Positions 37,201 through 49,200 of a stretch of DNA of 64,000 bases are shown piece after piece (the first letter of the stretch is position 1; each line of letters opens with the position of its first letter). Origin of the DNA: Amborella trichopoda (Eukaryota > Streptophyta > Magnoliopsida > Amborellales > Amborellaceae); assembly GCF_000471905.2 (NCBI RefSeq), contig NW_006499364.1, positions 279,736 to 343,735 of the forward strand, written 5' to 3'. The notes beneath the pieces are model-generated. The model saw nothing but the letters and a program-made list of their open reading frames with translations. It was not told the origin of the DNA and searched no databases. Made by a program: the position numbers and the translations under genes.

Positions 37201-40200
37201 AGTTAGAGGCCCTTTAGTCCCCAACACCTGGGGCCATAAGTGGAAACTTTAATGTCTCTAGATGACACTAATTGAAAGAAAGATCCCTAGCTCCGAGTTA
37301 ATTTCTATGAGGGAAGTTTACTGTAGAGGACCCTTCCAGTGGATAGCTAAAGATCTTCTAGGAGCATCTGGTAAGCCCACTGGGACCCGTCCTCATACTC
37401 TCTACACACCTCTTCCACAAAAGAACACAGTGTCAGTTTCTTTTGGAATTGCACCATCATCTACAGCCCTACTAATCCCAGGATCAAGGAAAATTACAGG
37501 TAGAATTAGAGTTAGAGGCCCTTTAGTCCCCAACACCTGGGGCCATAAGCGCAAACGTTAATGTCTTTCGATGGCCTCATGAACTGGCGGGGACATCTCA
37601 CTTCTAGCATGAGGGCCTTCTCGGATTTGATAGATAGTTTGCCTCATAGATATCGTTTGCTTGGTGCCTCCTTTACTTGGTCCAACCATGCCCAAGAACC
37701 TATACTCACAAAAATTGATTGTTTTGTCTCTACCTACTGCAAGAAAGGTTCTTAGCAACTACCACAGTTGCCCTCTCCAAGATTGCTTTTAACCATAAAC
37801 CTATCTTACTAAACAATCAGCCTTCGCCAAGACCTATTATCCCCTTTAGGTTTGAACTACGTTGGCTAGAGGAATTGGGATTCACTGGAGAAAATCGCTT
37901 CCAAGGAATTCAGGGCCGCAATCCAAACCTTCTCCACTAAAATAGACTATCGACTTATCAGAAGAAACGAGGCTTTCACAGTCTAAAGCTACTTAGAGAA
38001 CTACCCCTATAGCAACCATCTCAATACCCTCAAACAAGAGGAAATTTACTAGCACCAAAGATCTATGGTCCATTGGCTGAAGGCAGGTAATCATATCACT
38101 GCTTTCTTCCACAACATGGCAAACTCCAGGCACCAAAATAATGTTATTACCCATATTAAGGATGCGGGCCATTCTTTGGCCCAGCCCAATCAGGTCAAAA
38201 GACTCATTGTAAGCTGCTCTAGGAGACTTTTCTCCAGAAACTGAAACCCTAGGACTCATTGAGTCACCTTTCTCCATTGTTACCCAACAGGGCTCTCTTG
38301 GCTAAAAAGACCTTTCTCTTTGCTCAAAATTAAGAGGGCAGTCTTTAAACTTGCAGAGGACAAGGTCCTTTGTCCAGATGGCATCCCAGTAGGCTTCTTC
38401 ACCAGATTTTGGGACATGCTTTCCTTAGAAATCCTCCTTTTCTTTGATAAATTCCACTAGAGAGGCATCTTCATAAAGTCTAAACTGCACTCTGATAGCT
38501 CTGATAGCCCTAATCCTAATGGTGGAAGGGGCAAACAAACTCAAGGACTTTAGACCAATCAACCTCCTTAACTCAACCTAAAGAATACTCACTCAAGTCA
38601 TGGCCATTACATTAAAGCTCATTGAAAGGCTCCGAATCCTAGTTAGCTTTCATGACTGGTAGAGAAATCTTGGATGGAGCTCTTGTCATCCACGAGGCCA
38701 TCCACTCCAAAATCTTTTGGGTAAGAAGGGCCACATGATCAAATTAGGTTCAAAAAAAGCATACGACCACGTGGACTAAGGTTCATTAGATTAGATCCAA
38801 GAGAGAATGAGATTTGGGGTGAAATGGAGATCTTGGATAAAAGTTGTATGTCCAACCCTTCTTTCTCTATACCATAAGTACTGGGAATGGGAGTGAGGGG
38901 AGCTCCAGAATCGAAAGTGGGAATGCAGAAGCGAGTGAGGCCCGCAAATCTGTAGTTGAGGGAACGTGTTCCGTACATTGTGAGGTAAAGGGATCAAGAT
39001 CCCTAACATCTAGGAAGCATATTCCATAACTCCCCAGGACCGAAATTGAATGGGATCGTGGTCCGTCCAACGTAGGATCGACGCTCCCAAAGATCACTTA
39101 TCCATCATATTCTAGTCTAGGACCAAATTCCATTAACAACAAGGTATTCTAGTCTAGGGGCAAATTCCATTAACTATTTGCACAAGTTTCACTCCAAAAA
39201 ATCACTCATGTGGGTCCATTACACAAATTACACATCTACCTATATTGGTCAGCCTATGTACACACACGTCCTCTTTTGGCACCACTAGGTTGGATTGGAT
39301 GATTATCCCTCAACTACCGATTGAAGTCACGTTACGATAGATAACATTTCCTTGAAAAGGGAAAGTAAAAAATCAAAAAGTAAAGACATTGCCATATATA
39401 ACTCTAAGCTCTCCTCCGTCAAAGACTGCTGAACTGCCAAGGGTTCAAGGACATATAGATGACATTTCCAAGAATATATGTTATTCTATCACCCAGCAGG
39501 TAAATCCATGAGTTGCTCAATTTGGGTGACCAAGACTCTAGCGATAGAAGTCCTCTGAGGGGCTGACAAGACCCAATGAACACGCCCCAAGGAAGCTAAG
39601 CCTATTGATCACTATCATTCCTCAATTAGAACCGCAACTCAACTATCTTTTCAATCTCCTTCCATCTTACCATGCCCTGTCTTATAGCCTTTCTTCAAAA
39701 CTAGTCAGTAGTCACAAGCAACAGACGTCCCATCTCACATCTCTTGTATGCAGATTATAACATAATCGTCACAAAGCCCAGCTCAACCAACTGGAAAACC
39801 TATGGCTCTTCTTGAGATGTTATTATGAGCTACCATCAGGAATGACAGTCAGATCCAATTAAACTAGAATGTTTGGAATGAGGATGCCAAAGCAATAGGT
39901 GAGGGCCCTCACTTGATTCCTAGGCCCTAGGCTGTACTTCAGCGAAGTTGTCCACTTACCTCGGTATGCCCCTATGTATAGGAACATCTAGGGAAAACCT
40001 TTGGATCCTGTCAAAGAAAATTTCCATAAGAGACTTGATAACTGGAAAGGTCGGTTCCTCTTGTTGTGGACCAGAATAGTACTAATAAAGGCAACCTTAG
40101 CCAACATACCTATTTACTTCATGCCAATCTTCCACAACCCAGCAATTGTCGCCCTCGAAGCTTGAGAAACTCACATGCAACTTTCTACGGAGTAGTTTTG

Positions 40201-43200
40201 GATAGCAAAAAATACCACCTAGTAGCATGGAAGGAGGTATGTAAACCCCAAAAAGCAAGAAGTTGAGGCCTAACAATCTTGAAAGAAGCAAACATTGCCT
40301 CGTGGGGAAATGGAGGTGGAAATATTCCACAGAAGAGGACCAACGGTGGAAACAGGTGACACGCAGCATGAAGTTTGGGCATAACAATCTTAAGAGAAGC
40401 AAACATTTCCTCGTGGTGGTCGAGCATTTCTAGGAGCAGAGCCCCCGTTTTTGGCCAGGACTAGATTCAAACACGGGCAAGGGAACAGGGTCAAATTTTG
40501 GGACGTTTGATTGGGCATCTAAAACTTTGCTGACCAGTAGCCAGGTCCATACTCACTATCCTCAAACAAACTTGCCAAAGTCAGGGGCTATATAGACCTT
40601 GTTGAGGGCCAGTTGGTTTGGACCCACTGTTTAGAAGAGCTCTATCAGAAAATGAAGCCCAACTTTTTGTAGATTGCCAGCTATGCTTGCAATCTCTTTT
40701 CATTCCTATGGAGAGAGTCGACGAACTCATTTGGGCTACCTTGCCAAGAGGAGTCTTCACAGCCTCCTCTTGCTATTCCTTATTTCAGCCCCCCTCCTCC
40801 TATAACCAATTTTTGGTAAGATCTGGGCAGCCCCAGTCCAGCTCAAGATGAGGGCTTTTGCTTTGATTCTTGGGCACGGGAAAGTCCTCACTATTGATCA
40901 GCTAAAGAGAAGGGGGCTCCACATTCTCAACCGGTGCATCGTGAGTCAACAGGATGATGAAACAGCCTCCCATTTATTCCCCCATAGCCCTGTCATTTCT
41001 CCTCTTTGGATCAAATTTCTTAATCTCTTTGGTGTGCCTGGGGTCTATCCACAAACTTTGCAGCAACTTTTCCAAACGTAACACCCCTTTCTTAATCTCT
41101 TTGGTGTACCTTGGGTCTATCCACAAAACTTGCAGCAACATTTCCACACCTAACACCCCCCCCCCCCCCCTCTTCTTTTCCCAACATGGGGTGCAAAAAT
41201 TTAGCAGGTCACTATTTTTGTGTTCCTATGAACAGTACGGCGAGAGGAACTCTCGCACCTTTCAAGGTCAAGTTCAACCTTTACCCTCTAGCCTTGATTG
41301 TACCAATCAAGGAAACCTTTACCCTCTAGCCTTGATTGTACCAAACAAGAAATCTACCTTTACGTACCAATTTGGGGACCTCCATCTCTCTCCAATTGGA
41401 GCAATATCATCCACTCAACGAATAGACCTACCCTCGTTCAGGTAAACTGAGCCCCGCTGCCACTGGGAATGTTAAATAGATCGGAAAACCAGGCCATTCT
41501 GGTTATGGGGGCACCATCTCTGACCACAATGGACAGATCCTCTTTTCCGGCTACATAGGTCACACCAACTCTACAACAGCCGAAACCATAGCTATCCTAG
41601 AAGGCCTGAAGCGAGCTTCTACCAAACTGAACAATATTCTGGACCATTCAGTAGAAGGAGATTATAGCAATGTTATTGCATAGGCAATTCTGAAATCTAC
41701 ACCTCCCTGGAGGCTAAACCATCTCTTTGACCACATTCACTCTATCTGAATGGGGCAGTGGGTTACATTCATGCACATCTCAAGAGAAGTCAATACAGTG
41801 GCCGAAAGTTTGGCCAAAGAGGGAGCCAACTTGCTCGCAGCTTGCAGCTGCCCAGTTTACTAGCTCTGCTACATCCTTTCCTCCCTCACCTCTACCATAT
41901 CTCTTCTTCTCTTTTTCCTATACTCTCTCCTCTTGGGGAGGAGAAAAGCAGGAAGAGCCAGTCCTTATCCAGACTGTGAAAGGCATTGTCGACCCACGGG
42001 CTTTCCATGGGCCCTAAGGCAGAGAAATTAGTAGGGAGGTGGTACGGTCATTTCCATAAATATTTCTGCATTTCATTTCAGACATGCAAAGCACATTGCA
42101 TCATTTGACTGACAAGGTTGACCTAATCTTGTAGGATGACTATAACTCACAAGGTTGACCTAATCTTGTAGCATGACCATTAAATTAGAAAAAGAGAAGG
42201 AATCAATACCCTTCCTTCAACATGCATGCCAGTCACGTGCATCCTAGCCCACATGCCAAAGCCGAATCTTTTCCTCAGCTTCACTCCAAGTATTGCGTCC
42301 ATATCATTCCCAGAAAGGAAATTCATCCCCAACTCCATAATCTACATGAGGTAAGCGATGAAAGCACATATGATCAGATCAAAGAATGCCATCCATTGGT
42401 ATTTACTTTGCATGTAGTAAAGAAAATGAGTAGATAAAAGATAAATTCATGACGACCTACCAAGTGGTCATCATCAGCTGACTGATTGACAACCCGGATC
42501 TCAGTGAACATGGGTGGGTTCCTACCTAGGTACAAATGCTGAATAACGGCCTTCTTCTATATATGTAAGACAATTGGGAAGAAGTTGTCAGTATACAACA
42601 ATGAGAAGGAGAACAACCACATATATTTGTAGCAAAAAACTAGATAAACCAAAAAGCCAACAAATGTTAATGTAAATGCATATCTACAACAAATGTTAAT
42701 GTAAATGCATATCTACTATCCACTAAGTAGAAGGCCTTGTCAGAGCATGTTCTACATCATACCTCGTTTAAACAACAAATAAATCAATAAATATTTCAAG
42801 TAACAGTTCATCTTTCTAAAAAATTCTCAAAAAGCAGAATTAGGCCAAAGTCATCCAGAGACTAGAAGGATAGCCTCCCAACTACCTCAGATCAGGATGG
42901 ATGACAAGGATGGTTTTAAGGAAGGATTTTTACTAGTTGCAAAAGTTGGAGTGTAGAATTTGGACACAATAACAAAGTCTATGCAAAGGCTTTTCTTATT
43001 TTTGAATGGGCCATATTTGCATTGTATATGCTGAGTCTGACAAAATGAGAGAGAGTAGATTTAGGTGGGCTGGCCATGTGTGGCGCCGACCAAGTACAGC
43101 ACCTGTAAAGAAGTGCGAGTTAGTTCAAGTGTAAGGACTGAAAATGGCAAGGGGTAGGCCTAAAAGGACGCGGTTGGAAGGTAGTCCGAAAAGACATGGG

Positions 43201-46200
43201 GACTTAAAGCCTCACTGAGGATATGACCTTTAATAGAGCAGAATGGAGAACTAGGATTCATGTGGCTGACCCCAATTAATTGGGGAAAGGCTAAAATGAT
43301 GATGAAATATGTTGAGTCTGATATATAGCACATGTGATTGTTATAGGAAATTCAATAGTTGTGTGGTGACATTTACATGACAAGATTCAGAAAATTGCAT
43401 GGACAGAGGCACATTTATATCACAGCCTACTAACTTGCGAATATTTAACATCTATGTAATATGATAGTAAGCTGAGGCATTTCTGGGCTAGTGTGCACCG
43501 ATTAATGAAATGCAAAGAGAAAAGCACGAGTAAATGCTCAGTAACAACAAGTCCTTTTGTTTCAAGATATGATTTATGTGCATCTGCATAAGACACAAGG
43601 AGATGGTCAATCTATAGTAGTACCAAGAGCTCCACTTAAGGTGTACAAAATAAAAAAAAATTAATTCACTTCCCAAAGACTTTACAAGACACTTGTCTTC
43701 CACTAAATAACTTTCAATCACAAATTTACAATGATGAGTCTCTCTCCATTGCAACACTTTTCAGTTTTCAAGTGCGCATAAGTTTGATATGACTTTGAGA
43801 AGCCGATTTCTCAATCACCGCGCGACTTCCGCAACAGTTTCGGTAGAAACCTTGTTACTGTTCCTATTCGATTGCGCGAAAAGGATGGTATAGATCAAAT
43901 CATGGGAAGCATAAACAACATGCCACAATAACAAATATTCATGCATCAAATATAGGCCAAAATGAACCTCATGTAGGAATCAAAACAATTGGAGCATTAG
44001 GTGGGAGAAACACGGCAAATCGGCTCAAACAGTGTAGTTTAGGAACCAGGGTTTGCTCTAGGTGTCTATACACCAAATACAATCAGAGGGGCACTAATCA
44101 ATGTTTAAGGCACATCTCGAGCTCACTGTTATGCATGTAAAAGTTTACATTTACAGCAACACAAATATCAAAACAGTTTGGGAATAATATGCTCAAAACT
44201 ACACCTTTAGAGGCATACCATAAAAACCCTTTAAATGCAACAATTAATGAGCTTCGAAGGAGAGAAGATAAGGTCAATATGCTTACTGTTATGTTCATTT
44301 ACAAAAGTAAACTCCCTCCCAAAACAGAAGGTAGGTGTGTAGGGTGGTACATGAAGAGGCTCAAGAAAATGCTTCCGTAATAGAATCAAGACAATACCTC
44401 ATCTCTCATTGTGGGGGTTTAAAGGCTCAAGATACAAGTAGGAGAGAGGTGAGAATGGGGCATGGCTCTCTAAGAGAGGCTCATAAATGAACAAAAGGGG
44501 TGACAGAGAATGGAGTTAATGAGGTAGGATAGGACCCCTTTTATAGAAGTTCAAAGTGTGGGCTTTATCATAGATTAGATATTGGCCATCCATTGAGCAA
44601 TCCAAAGGTTGAGAGAGGCTAAGGACCTAGCCTAATCAACACCATTGGTAGCTACCATGTGAATGGTGATGATCAAACAAACCTTGATCACCATGCCTAA
44701 AAATCACCTCCAAATTTTCCATAATTCCCAACTCCACGGAAGTGGAGTCGATAGCACTTTTGGAAGGCCTCAAGCTTATCCAACCTTTCGGACTTGATTC
44801 CCTCACGATTGAGGGAGATTCCAAGAACATGATCACTTGGGCATCAAACTCTCCCCCCCCCCAAAAAACGCATTTGGCTCACTTTTTTTAGAGATTAACC
44901 ACCTTTGCAGGGATCTGCTCGTCTTATGGAGGCACACTTGGAGGGAAGCAAACCAGGCGGCAGACACACTAGCTAAAGAAGAGGCAACTATGAAAGGTCT
45001 TTAGATTACTCTTTTTGGAACGGTGTCTTATTCTTGGTTGCTTTTGTATATCGTAACCTTCAATAAGAAGGCTTTTTGTTTCCTATTTTACTTTTTCAAT
45101 CCTTGTATTTGGAGTTTCACTTTCTCAAAAAAAAAAAAAAAAATCCCACAATTACATGTATGCCCTTCAAACTCTAATTTGATTTTAAACAAATCATGAC
45201 CATTCATTTTGAAATCATTTGATCCCATCCATTGGTTTCAAACCAATATGCAAGATTACATGAGTGGGGCATCCAACTCTCTCTCCCCATCCTCTCATAT
45301 GATACTTGCAAGTTGCATGAGACGTCATTTTCAAGGGGGAGATGATATCATCACATGTCATAAGGTGTTCCCCTTATCCTTTCTCCACCAATCTCATACC
45401 AACGCCCATAAAAATCCATTCACCCACAAATCACATAATTTCTAATTCAAATACCCTTGGAAATTCAAAAATCCCAAACATACATGTATGCACACACAAG
45501 GCTTCACACGTGCCACAAAATTACACTTATCATAGTTATGTGAAAAACCAAACAAGACATATATGCCCAAACCCTCTAGGACTGTCAATGTCATGCCTGT
45601 AGGGCAATGACGTGTTAGTCTGGTGGGGCTCGAAGTGTGCCACACATTGGCCAATTGTGTGCCAAACACCACAAATGGGTATGTCCTTACTTGGAATTTC
45701 ACACCAACTTCTTAAATAAGCCACTTTTCCTCAAAATAAAATTTTCAAAAATTCTCTAAAATCATGATAAATCATTTTTTATCATTTTCTATCAAAATAA
45801 CACAGTTTGGCACTTCAGATAAATCCAATTAGGAAATTAGGATCCTTAAGGAGGTCAGGCGCTGGGCTAGATCCGAAAACCCATACAACTTTCTCAAATC
45901 AACCTGATAGGCCCTATATGCCACAATCTTAAGTCAAGATACACGATTGGACCTGTCAAAGCAAATCAATATGTGGTTGGATCTCTTGGTGTTCAATGGA
46001 TTTCAGGTGTCCCGGGAGGACATGCACTCTTACAGATGCAGGGGTCCTCTCTCAACACGTGTGCGCAGTTATGATAGGTATATCTTACCTTATTAAAACG
46101 GCTTCCCAAAGGTGACTGTCTCGTGCACATAATTCAAGGATTTGGGCTTATGTCCTCTAAGAGCCCAGCTCAAAGTCAACTCACAAGGCTACAAAGAAAA

Positions 46201-49200
46201 TATCACAAACAAACCAAGATCCAATGATCCCTAAGCCCTGGCTCACACCACATGAGGCACACACACACACACACCGATCCAAACTATAGGAAACCCTCAA
46301 ACCTCTCGATTCATAACATGGCCCAAGAACCTCGCCACATGTAATCGAGGTTATTTAGGATTATTTTGATCCCAATCCCCAAAGATTCCAGCAGCCTCAC
46401 TGTTCCTGGTCACTCCCATTATAGGAGTGACCAAGAACTATGTTGGCAACACACAAGGCCATAATTCCAACACAATCAAGATGTAGCAAAATAGATCCAT
46501 CCCCCATTTGGAAGTGACAAGGAAAAGAATTTCTCCAAGTGATGTGAATATTTGATTTTAAGAGTTGTTAAAATAACTACATTTCCATAATGATAATTAG
46601 ACATGTCAAGTGTAGAGTTGTACATTAGGTTCATCCAAATGGATAAAAATAAGAGTACTTATAACCACATATCAAAAGGACTAATTGCTAACCCTTAATG
46701 TTGACAATATGTCAGTATCTAAGAAGAAGCGCTAGGCGGCACCTAGGAGGTCGGGGGGGGTCCAGGCCGCCCAACCCCTAGGCGGGCGCCCAGAACCTGG
46801 GCGGCCCAATAGAAATTTTTTTTTTTTTGGGTTCTCTCTCTAAAATAACGTTTAATAGGTTTTAGGTTTCAAATGAACCAAAAATAGCCTCAATTTTTCC
46901 CCTTTCGTATTAAAAAAATGACCCAAAAATACCCTCAAGGAGCCGCATTTCGGCCCTTGGGAGGAGCACTGGTCCCTGGGCAGCTGCCTAAGCAAGGTCA
47001 GGCGGGTGCCCAAGAATATCTTCCTAATTTGGCTGCCTAGGCCTGGGCGATGCGCCTAGGTCTTCTACACCGCTTAGGCGGCCGCGCAAGCGCTGAGCGG
47101 TCTACTTTTTAAAACAATGCTAAGAAGAAACATATATGCCAAGTACCTTCACATATATCTACTGTGACAGTGAGAGAGGGTGTACAAGAAGCTTGAGAGA
47201 CAATGAGAGGGGGTACAAGAAGCTTGAGAGACAATGAGAAGGGGGTACAAGAAGCTTGAGAGACAATGAGAAGGGGGTACAAGAAGCTTGAGAGAGAAGC
47301 ATGGAGGAAGAGATTCCATCCCAAGGGTTTTATCCAAGCTGATTTAGTGGAAAGGAAACAAATCAAAAAAATACAAAAGTGTGACTTCTATCATTTAGGA
47401 AGACGGTTCCTGCTAGGGACTTCACTTTGAGCAACTATGAATATTATCCATATTATCGGTGGGATGGGTTCATTATTTTGCTAAATGCTCAAAAAAAGGA
47501 ATAGCGCAAATAAATGTCTCAAAAGTGTTTATAGTTGTTATAAAATTTCATTAGGAGCCCAAACATTTTTCAGGATACACCAAGATGGCAATAGCTCTTA
47601 ATTTAGTTCAACATTATCAAAATGGTAAAGTTGGACATAGGGTTAAATCTAGCAACTCCAACTTACATGGATCATGCTTCTTCCTTAGGGGAGAAAGTCT
47701 AGTAAGCAATTTCACAAAGGAGAGTGATCTATGGCGGTCTCAAGGAAGCCACTCTCCTAAGGTGACCGGAGAATTAATGCATTTTCATCAAATTTGGGGA
47801 TGGGGCCATGCTCGAGGTAACCTTCACCTCCATCTGAGCATCTCAAATTCAATTCAAAAAAAGCTCGAAAGGCAACCTGCGGCTGGTGGTAATCAACTCT
47901 CTATAGTCATATGCCGAGGGGGGAACCCTACTGTCTTTCTCAAGCCCTAGAGTCTTGTGACACATCACTAGCAAAGACAAGAGCCCTTTTTAGGTTGTTG
48001 TGGCTATATGCTTAAGGAAAAGCCATGATCAGGGTTATAGGCCATAGTGTGGAAGGAACCATTGACAATAGCATTGCTTTTTACGGATACAGTGAACAAA
48101 AGCTCCTCACAATATCAGTTTGTTCACCATATTTTGAGGGAAAGAAATGGTGCAGCATATAACTTGCTAACAAGGATGTAGCTAAGAATGCCTCTTCCTC
48201 TCATTGGATTTTGTGGACCATTGAGATGCCACCTTAAGATACGTTGATAAAAATCTACCACTGGGTACTCAGATCTTGATGCATTTATATATGCTTCTCT
48301 ACTGAATATTAATTAGCCTATCACCCTATTTTCAATTACAAAAACCCTTTGAGCAAAAATTAAAAATGTTAAAAATAAAACCAATAACAATTATGTACCT
48401 CAGTTGGAACTGAATGGGCCCTTCTTCCTTCACAGTGTCCCCAGTATCAGACATTTCTTTTCCATCTCTCTTCTCCTCTCCTAGGCTGATTTATGTTGCT
48501 CAGGAGTCTTCGCTGCATCTTGCTGATAAGTTTCGGGCATCTCTGGTAGGGTTTTTCAATCCACAACGAGATGATTTTCGAGGTGTTGAGAAGTGGGGCA
48601 AATCTTTTGAGCCGAGCCTTCTCTGGTTTGTAAGGAACTCTCGGATGATTCTGCACTTTTCTCCTTTACCTCAGAAGTCAATGCGCTCAGAGCCCTTAAC
48701 TCCTCTCCCCCTAGCTTTCTCTCTAGATGGTTTGAAGACTTGGGAGCTTTCCAGGCACAGACGATATGGCTCACAACTTCGGCTATTCCTCTCCATTCTT
48801 GGGTCCTACAACGTTCAAGGCTATACGTAAGGCTTGTGGGACTTTCGTGGCTGTTCATTGGTCGTCCCTTGAATACCTACCGCTTGGTTCAATACTGCTA
48901 ATTATAGACGTTCTGGATCCTGAATTTATTCCATCCTACTTCTGACTGGTGGTGGGAGGGGGGTTCTATCAAGTTTTCTTACCTTGGTCCACTGCCTCCC
49001 CCCCTTCTCCTCGCTTCGTTCCTTCCTCTGGTTCGAAGAAACATGGGAGTTGCATCTCCTAAACTCAAGTCCCTCCCTCCGAAGCGCCAACATTAGTGGA
49101 CCATGGTTTCAAGGAAGAGAAAGTTGGACGGTCATTTTCGTCAGCCATTGTATCCTCATCGTCGACCTTCTCAACTGGCAAAGGAGAACCCACGGGATCT

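Larger units (their letters stand above)
35880..41970 (+). mobile_element. Degenerate L1-type LINE (LINE A), antisense to NTMC2T6
   Basis: Plus-strand ORF2 remnants appear in the usual L1 order: endonuclease end (MRAFSDLIDSLPHRYRLLGA, then FTWSNHAQEP) at about 37600-37900; reverse transcriptase (DFRPINLLNS; later ISHLLYADYN) at about 38300-39850; a zf-RVT region at 40618-41080; and RNase H with SREVNTVAESLAKEGANL at about 41780-41840. Many stops and frameshifts are present. Upstream (35906-37560) is a set of nested duplications. No clear poly(A) tail. Its 5' limit is a guess. Confidence 0.72.

Noticed and set aside
36742-37561. Possible viral-type protein from frames ending RGPLVPNTWGHK
   Set aside because: No family could be named, the frame is broken between copies, and the alternative frame gives the LINE endonuclease GDFN motif.
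48414-48830. Independent host gene on the plus strand
   Set aside because: Its position directly before a LINE endonuclease and its ORF1-like wording fit LINE ORF1.
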